From positions 6,873 through 70,872 of the forward strand of contig CAZCVI010000035.1 of NCBI GenBank assembly GCA_964502145.1: a DNA stretch of 64,000 bases, written 5' to 3'. A program made the translations under genes and the position numbers. This DNA comes from CAZCVI01 sp964502145 (GTDB taxonomy: Bacteria; Acidobacteriota; Aminicenantia; UBA2199). Numbering within the stretch: position 1 is the first letter of the stretch; every line of letters starts with the position of its first letter. This document shows, piece by piece, positions 7,984 to 16,936 of this stretch. The notes under the pieces were generated by a model that saw only the letters and a list, made by a program, of their open reading frames with translations, did not search any database and had not been told where the DNA came from.

Positions 7984-9096
7984 TTACCGCAATTTGATAC
8001 TGATCAAGCTAATGAGGGCAAATAGGACAGCCACGATCCAGAACCGGATCACGATTTTAGGTTCTGCAATACCCATGAACTGAAAGGAGTGGTGAATAGG
8101 CGCACGGTAAAAAATACGTCGTTTCAGCAATTTGATACCGATATAATCCTGGACGAAAACAGAGAGGAATTCAATCACAAAGACGCCACCCGCAATCAGG
8201 AAAATAATTTCATTTTTTAAAAGCACGGCAGTGGTGGCAATAATGCCTCCCAAAAAAAGAGAACCGGTATCCCCCATAAATATTTCCGCCGGATAGGTGT
8301 TGTACCAGAGGAAAGCGGCCAACGCTCCCACCAGTGCAGCCAACACGACCACCAATTCACCGGAGCCAGCAATATAAGGAAACAGGAAATGCTGGGCTAA
8401 TTTTGAATTGCTCAAAATATAAGCAAAAATGGCATAAATGATGGCCAGGAAGGAAACAGGAACAGTAGCCAAACCATCCAACCCATCGGCAAAATTGATG
8501 GAATTGGATATCCCCACAATGACCAGGATAATAAAAAAATAATAGAAATAAGAGAGATCAATCACAGGGTTTTTCACAAAAGGGACATACAATTGCGTGA
8601 CCAAGTCCGCAGAAAAAGGAGTGGAATTGGGTGATAACACCAAAAACCCCAGAATAAGACCAAAAAGAACCTGGAACATCAGCTTGACACTGCGACTTAA
8701 ACCAGCATCGCTGGAACCCCTGACACTTTTTAAATAATCATCGAAAAACCCCAGGGCAGTAAACCAAAAAGCGGCAAATAACACGGTTTTAAGAAAAAAA
8801 TTATCCAGTTTGCCCCATAATAACACGCTGACCAGAAAGGAAAGAAAAATAATCACGCCACCCATAGTAGGTGTACCGTCTTTGTTTTTCGGGGAGATAT
8901 CACCGTAATCGCGGGTTTTGTCGCGAAAATTTAACTGGTAGATAATGGTAATAAACTTCCGCCCAAACAATACTCCCATCAAGAAGGCTGTCATCATGGC
9001 GATTAAAGCCCTGAACGTGATATAACTTACCAGACGGTGCCCGGGAATAAAGGCCAGGATTTCATTGGGCAAATGTTCCATCAACCACATAAGCAT
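7984..9096 (-). CDS. mraY: Phospho-N-acetylmuramoyl-pentapeptide transferase
   Basis: Membrane enzyme that links UDP-MurNAc-pentapeptide to undecaprenyl phosphate, making lipid I. At 370 aa it is the usual length, with about ten membrane segments. Family motifs are present: DGTPTMGG after the second segment, NSINFADGLDGLA with the catalytic aspartates, FMGDTGSL, and PIHHSFQ near the C-terminus. It starts 2 nt after the stop of the murG-murJ fusion, so lipid I synthesis, lipid II synthesis and flipping are encoded in one transcription unit. Confidence 0.95.
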   Translation of the reverse strand: MLMWLMEHLPNEILAFIPGHRLVSYITFRALIAMMTAFLMGVLFGRKFITIIYQLNFRDKTRDYGDISPKNKDGTPTMGGVIIFLSFLVSVLLWGKLDNFFLKTVLFAAFWFTALGFFDDYLKSVRGSSDAGLSRSVKLMFQVLFGLILGFLVLSPNSTPFSADLVTQLYVPFVKNPVIDLSYFYYFFIILVIVGISNSINFADGLDGLATVPVSFLAIIYAIFAYILSNSKLAQHFLFPYIAGSGELVVVLAALVGALAAFLWYNTYPAEIFMGDTGSLFLGGIIATTAVLLKNEIIFLIAGGVFVIEFLSVFVQDYIGIKLLKRRIFYRAPIHHSFQFMGIAEPKIVIRFWIVAVLFALISLISIKLR

Positions 9097-9098
9097 AG

Positions 9099-12000
9099 TT
9101 ATTCAATCTCCTTATAGATCTTTTTGATGATCAATTTGAGCTTAAATTCCGGGCTCAAATTATTGGAAGTGATCAGGATTTTCCCGATATGCTCCCGCAG
9201 TTCATCGGCGGTGATTAGCTTTCTCCGGTAAAAGGAGTGCAACAGTTCCAGCAATTCCTCACGGACCAGTGAATTACTGCGCAGGTAAAGATAACTCAAA
9301 AAATCCAGTTCCTTTTTATCGCCGATTTTGGCGATTAATTTGAGACAAGCCAGTTTTTCTTCCAGGGAGGAACGTTTCAGTTTTTGGTGTATGATCTCTT
9401 TGTATTCCGTGAAATCGTTGGCCGTACTGTTTTTAACCAGGAACTGAAGCGCAGCCACACGAACTTCATAGTAGGAGTCCAGTAATAGAGTCAGCAGTAA
9501 TTTTTTTATATCTGGGTTCCAAGGATTCAGTTGGCGCAGTGAATGCAGCGCATTGCGCCGGACAAATCCATTCTCTTTATTGGATTCCAAAAGATTGACC
9601 AGATAATCGACCTTGGCAGTATCCTTGAACAATCCGATCAATTTGATGCCGATATTGCGGATTTCCCAGCGGGAAGAGGAGAGGTAGATATTTATTTTAT
9701 AGAAATAATCGTCTATGTACAGATCGCTGTTCTTGGATACCTGTTCAATAAATTTAAAGGGGGATAACATGGATATTGGCGTAGCCTTTCCTTTTCCCGT
9801 TGTTTTTTTCCGAAAGATCAGTAGCTCCGTATTTTTTAACAACAACGAGGTGAGCAAATACACCGAGGTCCCAATAAACGAGAGGGAGATTAATAGGGCC
9901 AGGTTCCCCCCCCACTTCGAGCGAAACACGATCTCATGAAAGATAAATTTCGCTTGCACCAGTACAATCACCATCAACAATGTGGAGACAAAGGTTTTAA
10001 AGATGGGGTGCAGAAACTCGGAACTTTTGATCACGATGTCCTCTTTTTCCAATTTTTTCTTAAGCACAAGCACACGGATAAAAGAGGAGAGTAAAAAAGA
10101 GATGGAAGTGGCCAGTGCCAAACCGGCAAACGTGAGTTTTGTTTTGACCAGTACAATACTCAGGCCGATATTCACCAGCAACATGATGCAGTTTAATATC
10201 GTGGCTGTTTTGGTATCAATACGGGCAGTGAAAATACGGGCGGTAAAGGACTGTATCCCCCACCCCACTAAACCGATGGCATAGAACTGCAAGGCGTTGG
10301 CAGTATTCATTGTTTGCACGCTGTTGAATTGTCCCCGTTCAAATAACAATGAGATGATGGGATGGGCCAACACGATCATCAAAACCGATACGGGGGTCAA
10401 CAGGAACACATTGGTTTTGATACCATCTAAAAACAGTTGTCTGGTTCTGTGTTTATCAAAAAGCGCGATTTTTTCCGAATACTCTTTGAGTACCACGGCA
10501 TTAATGGCCTGGGAAATAACGGCAAAAGGCAACCGGTATATGGCCAGGGCAAAATGGAGGTAAGCCACGGAACCAATTTTTACCCCGGTTGCCAATATCT
10601 TGGTCACGATTTCTGTGGTTTTGGAAAGAAACACATCCATGGAAATCGGCCCCAACTGGGAATAGTATTTTTTATTGAAGGGGCTATCCAATTTAATGGT
10701 GGGTGTATAGGAGAATTGCAAGGATTTGAGCCGCAGTGTCCGAATGGTAAAGGGGATCAAAAAAAGAATCTGCATGAACCCGCTCAACAACACGCCGTAA
10801 GCCAGGGAATAGATTCCTTTGGAAGAATAAAACACCACAATACCAATAATTGTGCCAATCGAAAAGAATACAGAGGACGCATCAGCAATACTAAACTGGT
10901 TAAAGGCTTTTAAATAGGTGGACAACACTGCGGCCACAGTAATCAGCACCAAGTACGGCAAAATAAGCCGGGTCATTTTAATCGTTTGCGCGCCAATAGC
11001 CTTGACTGCCAGGGCAGGAAAGAACGTTTGGATGATCAAAGGTGTAAAAATCAGTAATAGACCTGTCAGTAACATCGACAAGATAAGGGTAAAATTCACA
11101 ATGGAAGAAGAGGCTTCCCAGGTTTTTTTCCGGGTCGTGCGGTGAAAAATTCGCGAGAAAATCGGGAGGAAAGCATTTTCAAGAGCGTTTTCTGCCACGA
11201 TACGGCGCATAAAATTGGCAAAGGTCAGAGCAATCGCAAAAATATCAGTGGCCCGGCTGGCACCAAAATAAGCGGCAATAACAATGTCCCGGATCATCCC
11301 CCCAAGCCGGGAGAACATCATGCCCCAGGAAGAGCCCAACACTTGGGACGGGGTGGTCTTTTCAACGGGTACTTTTTGAACCTTTTCTAAATAACTCTTC
11401 AATACATACCTTTTTTCCGCTTTGCCCACGACCAGTGGGTTATCCTCTTTTATTTCCAACCATTTGTTTACTGGAACACCATCTACTGACACGTGGCCTT
11501 TAAGACGTCGCACCACGATTCGTTCAGCCGTTTTGTTTTTATCGTTGCCGTTGCACTTGTATATGCGAAATTCGATGATAGTGGATTCTTCGATTCCCTC
11601 CAGGTGCGCATCGCATAAATAAGAGTTCCCCACCGTGGTGGAGTTAAAAATCAACTCGATATTTTTTTCATTTTCCAGAGATTGCAGGTAGAACACTTTT
11701 AATTGGCTTTCTTCCGCGCTCTCGTTTCCTTTCATCAGCAGTTCCAGTTCATTGAGAATCAGTTCCGTGCTGTTATGTTTTTCTACTTGGCGGAGTTTTT
11801 TTCTCATATCGAACAGCGTGTCGCTGTCCAAGAGGATTTCCTTGATCGTGTTGAGCAGGACTGTTTCTGGTACATAGATAATTTGTTTATTATCTTTCAG
11901 TTGCACTGTTTCATAGACAATTTTGGCGCCGCCGATTTTTTCTACTTCCCTGGCATTAAGAATCTGGTGATCGCCCGGCAGGTTTATTTTAGGGATAAGG

Positions 12001-12899
12001 ATTGCGGGAATACCCAGGGTAGTAATTTCCTTGATCGTGCCCGCGCCTGCACGGGACACAACCAAATCCGAGATAGAATATATTTCGTCGATGTTATCAA
12101 AGTATTCCCTGATTATCAAACGTCCTTCTACTTCCGAGGGAATGCCGATATCGTTGAATATTTTTAAGGTATCGTCAAAGGCTTTGTATTCGTTGGAATA
12201 ACCCCTGCCAGTAGAGAGGATAATAGTGAGATCATTCATGGCCAGTAACATGGGAATGATTTCTGCCAAGGCGGAATTAATGGTTCTAGAACCACCGCTA
12301 CCACCAAAAATAAAAACCACCTTGTTCTTTTCCGGGATATTAAATTTTTCGCGGATATTTTCACCCTTGGAATAGCGGATGGATTTTCGTAACGGGTAAC
12401 CGGTGACCACGACTTTGTCTTCGGGGAAGAAGTTGGTGGTGGAAGCAAAAGAGACGCCTACCCTGGAAGCAAACTTGGCGACAAAACGATTCAAGCGACC
12501 GGGAACAGCATTCTGTTCGTGGATAAATACTTTTAAACGGAGTATGGAAGCGGCAAATAAAACAGGTGCCGCCACATAACCCCCACTGCCTACAATAATA
12601 TCCGGCTTGAATTTTTTTAATATAAAATAGCTTTTGATCGTTCCCAGGAATATATAAAAGAGTGCGACCAGTGTTTGCAGACTTTTAATGTTTTGCGGAA
12701 GTCCCATGGACAGTACATCGACAAAATCGATGGGTTGTGGGATATTTTTGACAATCCGGCTTTCCGCGCCTTTTTTCGTGCCGATATAAAGAAATTGGGC
12801 GTCCGGGTACTGTTCCTTCATCCGTTCATATATGGCTATGTTGGGATAAACATGACCGCCAGTACCGCCACCAGTGAATACGACTCTTATTTTTTCCAT
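9099..12899 (-). CDS. MurG-MurJ fusion: lipid II glycosyltransferase joined to lipid II flippase, with linker and helical-repeat tail
   Basis: One uninterrupted frame of 1266 aa. Residues 1-385 are MurG: GGGTGGH at 10-16, GGSGGSR at 199-205, then RAGAGTIKE and PGDHQ, the UDP-GlcNAc-site motifs. Residues about 397-502 form a beta-rich linker with FHA-like spacing (VGNSYLCDAHLEG, then a late RIVVRRLKGHVSVDGVPV), assignment tentative. Residues about 517-1030 are MurJ: the start LGSSWGMMFSRLGGMIRD and about 14 membrane segments. Residues about 1045-1266 are alpha-helical repeats of HEAT type (ALHSLRQLNP, ALQFLVKNS). Normally MurG and MurJ are separate proteins. I start at the ATG at 12899; a weak promoter (TTACCA, 17-nt spacer, TATACT at 12919-12914) precedes it. 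mraY follows at once. Confidence 0.92.
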   Translation of the reverse strand: MEKIRVVFTGGGTGGHVYPNIAIYERMKEQYPDAQFLYIGTKKGAESRIVKNIPQPIDFVDVLSMGLPQNIKSLQTLVALFYIFLGTIKSYFILKKFKPDIIVGSGGYVAAPVLFAASILRLKVFIHEQNAVPGRLNRFVAKFASRVGVSFASTTNFFPEDKVVVTGYPLRKSIRYSKGENIREKFNIPEKNKVVFIFGGSGGSRTINSALAEIIPMLLAMNDLTIILSTGRGYSNEYKAFDDTLKIFNDIGIPSEVEGRLIIREYFDNIDEIYSISDLVVSRAGAGTIKEITTLGIPAILIPKINLPGDHQILNAREVEKIGGAKIVYETVQLKDNKQIIYVPETVLLNTIKEILLDSDTLFDMRKKLRQVEKHNSTELILNELELLMKGNESAEESQLKVFYLQSLENEKNIELIFNSTTVGNSYLCDAHLEGIEESTIIEFRIYKCNGNDKNKTAERIVVRRLKGHVSVDGVPVNKWLEIKEDNPLVVGKAEKRYVLKSYLEKVQKVPVEKTTPSQVLGSSWGMMFSRLGGMIRDIVIAAYFGASRATDIFAIALTFANFMRRIVAENALENAFLPIFSRIFHRTTRKKTWEASSSIVNFTLILSMLLTGLLLIFTPLIIQTFFPALAVKAIGAQTIKMTRLILPYLVLITVAAVLSTYLKAFNQFSIADASSVFFSIGTIIGIVVFYSSKGIYSLAYGVLLSGFMQILFLIPFTIRTLRLKSLQFSYTPTIKLDSPFNKKYYSQLGPISMDVFLSKTTEIVTKILATGVKIGSVAYLHFALAIYRLPFAVISQAINAVVLKEYSEKIALFDKHRTRQLFLDGIKTNVFLLTPVSVLMIVLAHPIISLLFERGQFNSVQTMNTANALQFYAIGLVGWGIQSFTARIFTARIDTKTATILNCIMLLVNIGLSIVLVKTKLTFAGLALATSISFLLSSFIRVLVLKKKLEKEDIVIKSSEFLHPIFKTFVSTLLMVIVLVQAKFIFHEIVFRSKWGGNLALLISLSFIGTSVYLLTSLLLKNTELLIFRKKTTGKGKATPISMLSPFKFIEQVSKNSDLYIDDYFYKINIYLSSSRWEIRNIGIKLIGLFKDTAKVDYLVNLLESNKENGFVRRNALHSLRQLNPWNPDIKKLLLTLLLDSYYEVRVAALQFLVKNSTANDFTEYKEIIHQKLKRSSLEEKLACLKLIAKIGDKKELDFLSYLYLRSNSLVREELLELLHSFYRRKLITADELREHIGKILITSNNLSPEFKLKLIIKKIYKEIE

Positions 12900-12967
12900 T
12901 TTATCAATGCATAAGTATACCACAAAATCAATTTGCTGGTAATAATCCTATAGGAATTTTTTTATTT

Positions 12968-14206
12968 CTAATGTTTTTCAGCGACATCTCCATAGAGAAA
13001 AATCGACATTTTATTGAGGTCCAGATGGTGTTGAAGCAGGCGGTGGATATCGTCCTTGGTGACATGCTTAATATTATTGATAATTTCAGCCGTGGACAAT
13101 TCCCGGTTCAGAAACAGCTCGTTATTGACATTGAATCTCATTTTGGAGACGTTGTTTTCCAAGCTCAGGATAATGGAGGATTTGATGGAATCCCTGGCAC
13201 GCGTTAATTCCGCATCGCTGATGCCCTCTTTTTTTAACAGGAATATCTCCTCTTTTACCGCATCCAGACATTCATTCACATTGTCTGGTTCCACGATCGA
13301 GTAGATCATCTGAAGCCCGCAGTCCAGATAAGAATCGGTAAAGGAGTTGACCGTGTAAGCCAAGCCTTTTTCTTCCCTTATTTTTTGAAATAAGCGGCTG
13401 CTCATCCCGTTCCCCAGGATATCGTTCAGAATCATATAATAGTACCGCTCCGGCGAAATCACGGAGATCGCATCAAATCCCAGGATGATATAAACCTGGT
13501 TTAAGGAAGCATTGGCTTTATTAAAATTGAGGTTCAGAAAACGTGGGACTTCCAGCGCATAATAGGCAGATGGGTGGGCAGGGAAATCTTTAAAGGCCTT
13601 CCTGGCCAGTTGCACTAATTCCTGATGGTTTATTTTTCCCACCGCAGCCAGGACCAGATTATCCGGTGAGTAATGTTTTTTATAAAAGTCATAGACATCA
13701 TCCCGTTGAAGGGAGGAGACCGGTTCCACTTGCCCGCCTACCGGGTAGCCCAGTCCGTTCTGGGGGTACACGCGCTGATAGAATGTTTCAAAAGCATTGT
13801 CATCAGGTGTATCTTCTGCTTCCAGAATTTCTTGGATAGCCACGCTTTTTTCCTTGGCAAACTCGTCTTCCGGGAAAGTCGAGCATAAAACCATCTCTGT
13901 TAGCAGATCAAAGGACTCTTTGATGTTTTCATCTACCGCTTTGATATAGAATTGCGTCATCTCTTTACTCGTAAAGGCGTTTAGTTTCCCGCCCAGGCGA
14001 TCCGAGATGTCGGCGATTTCTTTTAAATTGTATTTCGTGGTCCCCTTGAATAACATGTGCTCAATGAGGTGATAGATGCCGTTATTTTGGGGTGATTCCA
14101 TACGGGAACCACCACGAACCGTATAACTCATGGCAAAGGAAGGAAACGCCGGTATATATTCACTAATCACGACCAGACCGCAGTCCAGTACAGTTTTTTC
14201 TACCAT
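12968..14206 (-). CDS. M16-family zinc metallopeptidase (processing-peptidase-like)
   Basis: A protein of 412 aa with the inverted zinc motif HLIEH at 46-50 and the two-lobed M16B layout, close to bacterial PqqL/YmxG-type proteases. A Shine-Dalgarno AGGAG lies 9 nt before the ATG. No signal peptide is apparent, so it probably acts in the cytoplasm. It lies 42 nt after the pRiA4b-like gene and 68 nt before the MurG-MurJ gene, all leftward, so one operon is possible. Substrates in this family are oligopeptides or unfolded segments; the natural one is not evident. Confidence 0.9.
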   Translation of the reverse strand: MVEKTVLDCGLVVISEYIPAFPSFAMSYTVRGGSRMESPQNNGIYHLIEHMLFKGTTKYNLKEIADISDRLGGKLNAFTSKEMTQFYIKAVDENIKESFDLLTEMVLCSTFPEDEFAKEKSVAIQEILEAEDTPDDNAFETFYQRVYPQNGLGYPVGGQVEPVSSLQRDDVYDFYKKHYSPDNLVLAAVGKINHQELVQLARKAFKDFPAHPSAYYALEVPRFLNLNFNKANASLNQVYIILGFDAISVISPERYYYMILNDILGNGMSSRLFQKIREEKGLAYTVNSFTDSYLDCGLQMIYSIVEPDNVNECLDAVKEEIFLLKKEGISDAELTRARDSIKSSIILSLENNVSKMRFNVNNELFLNRELSTAEIINNIKHVTKDDIHRLLQHHLDLNKMSIFLYGDVAEKH

Positions 14207-14248
14207 ATTATTTGAACTCCTATGTGTTCTTTTATTTTATTCTTCAGG

Positions 14249-14776
14249 TTACGATTTTCTAAACCTTTTATTCACGGCTTCAGTACTAAATTCAAGGGGA
14301 TCATATTTCATGTCCCATTCCATTCTGGCCAATTCTTCCACTGGGTTAGCGACGATTTCATTAAATCTCCAGACTCCCCCGCAATCTTCTATTGGGTGGG
14401 CCCGCTCGCCGTTAATACAACGGGGATAAAAAGTACCCGCTTCCAAGGGCAATTTTTTTTCAAAAAGAATCTCGTGTTCCCATTTGTCACCGAAGTCATA
14501 AAGATACTTGAACTTTTGCCCTGCACGGGTGAGCATTTCGTTAAGACTCACTTCATTGGCATACACGCTATCCTCCTCATCATTCATTTCTGGCATCAGG
14601 ATATGTTTTTTTTTCAGGGTAAAAACATACATGTGGTAATTCCCCCAGCCCAGAACATGTTGGATAATGCGGTGAAAGCTTTCAAAGGTTTCATCGTGGC
14701 GTACTAGAACCTGACGCCAGACCAGGGGTTCGCTCCCAGGCAAAGATATTTTGAACTGATAAATTTCGTCTTTCAT
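14249..14776 (-). CDS. Plasmid pRiA4b ORF-3-like family protein
   Basis: A protein of 175 aa matching the pRiA4b ORF-3 family: YQFKISLPGSEPLVWRQV at the N-terminus, then FESFHRIIQHVLGW, and a C-terminal YDFGDKWEH motif. Function is unknown; relatives occur on plasmids and in IS1096-type contexts but also as stable chromosomal genes. First gene of a leftward run, with a promoter at 14836-14864 and a GGAG about 11 nt before the start. Confidence 0.85.
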   Translation of the reverse strand: MKDEIYQFKISLPGSEPLVWRQVLVRHDETFESFHRIIQHVLGWGNYHMYVFTLKKKHILMPEMNDEEDSVYANEVSLNEMLTRAGQKFKYLYDFGDKWEHEILFEKKLPLEAGTFYPRCINGERAHPIEDCGGVWRFNEIVANPVEELARMEWDMKYDPLEFSTEAVNKRFRKS

Positions 14777-14835
14777 AAACTGTTTACTCCGTGGTATTAC
14801 TGCTTAAACGCAGTGATTATGAGTTTTAGACTTAG

Positions 14836-14864
14836 AGTATAGCGCAAGATCGTCTTAAAATCAA
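14836..14864 (-). promoter_or_regulatory. Promoter of the pRiA4b / M16 run
   Basis: Minus strand: TTGATT at 14864-14859, 17-nt spacer, TATACT at 14841-14836. The 5' leader would be about 50 nt and contains a Shine-Dalgarno sequence, unlike the leaderless class. Confidence 0.6.
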
Positions 14865-14925
14865 CAGGGATTCTTTTTCGCCCGCCCGTTTTCCTGCGAA
14901 TCTTGTCTTAATTTACTTTTAATAT

Positions 14926-14954
14926 TTGACTAAATTGGGAAAAAAATATAAAAT
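14926..14954 (+). promoter_or_regulatory. Promoter of hslVU, leaderless geometry
   Basis: TTGACT at 14926-14931, 17-nt spacer, TAAAAT at 14949-14954, then 6 nt to the ATG at 14961. No Shine-Dalgarno sequence precedes hslV. It is divergent from the pRiA4b promoter, 62 nt apart. Confidence 0.6.
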
Positions 14955-14960
14955 AAACAC

Positions 14961-15512
14961 ATGGATACAAAAAGCAAAACAAATAGAATCAGAAGTACCA
15001 CGGTATTGTGTGTCAAGCATAAAGGCGCAGTGGTCATCGGCGCAGACGGCCAAGTATCACTGGGAGAGACGGTTTTAAAACACGGTGCGAAAAAAATCCG
15101 CCGCTTATACAACAATAAAGTATTGGCTGGTTTTGCCGGTTCTACCTCGGACGCTCTCTCCTTGCTGCAACGCTTCGAAGGAAAACTGGAAGAATACAAC
15201 GGCAATATTTCCCGCGCCGCTATCGAACTCTCAAAAGAGTGGCGCACCGATAAAGTCCTGCGCCGTTTGGAAGCCATGTTGATTGTGGCCAACCACGAGA
15301 GATTGTTTATTCTATCCGGTTCCGGCGATGTCATTGAACCCGATGAAGATATTTTGGCCATTGGTTCTGGTGGCCCATACGCCATGTCTGCTGCTCTGGC
15401 CATGAAACGTTTTTCCGACCTGGAAGCCAAGGATATCGTTGAAAAAGCACTGGATATTGCCGCTGATATCTGTATATATACCAATAAAAAATTCGCCATA
15501 GAGGTACTGTAA
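14961..15512 (+). CDS. hslV: ATP-dependent protease subunit HslV
   Basis: Proteasome-like threonine peptidase of the HslUV complex, 183 aa. The mature protein should begin at the TTVLCVKH segment, with catalytic Thr13 after a 12-residue propeptide; in E. coli only the initiator Met is removed. The SGSGDV and IGSGGPYA segments are typical of the fold. It overlaps hslU by one base, so the two subunits are translationally coupled. HslV degrades regulators and misfolded proteins when opened by HslU. Confidence 0.95.
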   Translation: MDTKSKTNRIRSTTVLCVKHKGAVVIGADGQVSLGETVLKHGAKKIRRLYNNKVLAGFAGSTSDALSLLQRFEGKLEEYNGNISRAAIELSKEWRTDKVLRRLEAMLIVANHERLFILSGSGDVIEPDEDILAIGSGGPYAMSAALAMKRFSDLEAKDIVEKALDIAADICIYTNKKFAIEVL

Positions 15513-16897
15513 TGGAAAAAGAAAACGCTAAAAAAAACCTGTTGTATTTAACCCCCAAAGAGATTGTAAAAGAATTGGACACCTATATCATTGGTCAGAA
15601 AAAAGCCAAAAAATCCGTGGCTATTGCGCTGCGTAATCGGTTCAGACGGCAGCAGCTTCCCAAGGAAATTGCCGATGATATTATTCCCAAGAATATTTTG
15701 ATGATCGGACCCACGGGCGTGGGCAAAACAGAGATCGCACGCAGACTGGCAAAACTGGCTGGCTCGCCCTTTATTAAGGTGGAAGCTTCCAAATTCACCG
15801 AGGTAGGTTACGTGGGTCGCGATGTGGAATCCATGGTCAGGGACTTGGTCCGTATCTCTATTGATCTGATTAAAGACGAAAAAATGGAACAGAACAGGGA
15901 AAAAGCCCAGCGCAACGCGGAAGAACGCATCCTGGACATTCTATTACCCAAACCACCCAAACCAAAAGGCCCGGCTGGAGAACTGGATATTGAGAAAGAA
16001 GAAAAAAATTCTTATACAGTTACCAAAGAAAAATTTAGGAAAAAATTAAGAGAGAATAAATTAAACGAACGGTTCATCGAACTGGAAGTTAAAAACGCGC
16101 AAATGGCCCCTTTTGAAATCTTTTCCTCTTCTGGTGTCGAAGAGATTGGTATCAGCATCAGCGAAATGATGCCCAATATGTTCAGTGGCAAAGCTAAAAA
16201 AAGAAAAATGACCGTGGAAGAAGCCATGGAATATATTATCAAAGAAGAACAGACCCGGCTCATTGATATGGATCAGGTCTCTTCTGTAGCGATTCAACGT
16301 GTTGAGCAGATGGGTATTATCTTTCTTGATGAGATTGATAAGATTGCCGGGCGTGAGGGTGGTGGGAGTGGTCCCATGGTTTCGCGTGAAGGTGTGCAAC
16401 GCGATTTACTCCCTATTATTGAAGGCACTACTGTCAATACCAAATACGGCATGGTCAAAACCGATCATATTCTTTTTATCGGGGCCGGTGCGTTTCATGT
16501 CTCCAAACCCGCCGACTTGATCCCTGAATTGCAGGGTCGTTTTCCTATTCGTGTCGAACTGGATTCCCTGAGCAAAGACGATTTTGTCAGGATTCTAACT
16601 GAACCTAAAACCGCCCTGGTCAAACAGACCATCGCCCTGATGAGTACCGAGGGACTTGAAATGGAGTATACTGTCGACGCCATTGAAGAAGTAGCCCGAA
16701 TCTCCGAACATCTTAACGCCACTTCCGAAAACATTGGTGCCCGACGTCTCTATACCATTATGGAGAAAGTGATCGAAGAAATATCTTACGACTCCTCGGA
16801 AATTGAGGGCGGGAAAATTATCATTGACAAAAAATACGTGCTGGATAAAGTAGAAGATATCTCTCAAGATACTGACCTGAGCAAATATATATTATAA
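15512..16897 (+). CDS. hslU: ATP-dependent protease ATPase subunit HslU
   Basis: AAA+ unfoldase of 461 aa, the normal length. Walker A is GPTGVGKT at 66-73 and Walker B is IFLDEIDK at about 268. Between them lies the inserted I domain (about 105-245), which handles substrate. The sensor region and the C-terminal DLSKYIL tail, which inserts into HslV to activate it, are intact. The start codon uses the last base of the hslV stop. Confidence 0.96.
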   Translation: MEKENAKKNLLYLTPKEIVKELDTYIIGQKKAKKSVAIALRNRFRRQQLPKEIADDIIPKNILMIGPTGVGKTEIARRLAKLAGSPFIKVEASKFTEVGYVGRDVESMVRDLVRISIDLIKDEKMEQNREKAQRNAEERILDILLPKPPKPKGPAGELDIEKEEKNSYTVTKEKFRKKLRENKLNERFIELEVKNAQMAPFEIFSSSGVEEIGISISEMMPNMFSGKAKKRKMTVEEAMEYIIKEEQTRLIDMDQVSSVAIQRVEQMGIIFLDEIDKIAGREGGGSGPMVSREGVQRDLLPIIEGTTVNTKYGMVKTDHILFIGAGAFHVSKPADLIPELQGRFPIRVELDSLSKDDFVRILTEPKTALVKQTIALMSTEGLEMEYTVDAIEEVARISEHLNATSENIGARRLYTIMEKVIEEISYDSSEIEGGKIIIDKKYVLDKVEDISQDTDLSKYIL

Positions 16898-16936
16898 CCT
16901 CTCCGACAGTTTGGGGTGCAAGAATTGGAGTGAAGC

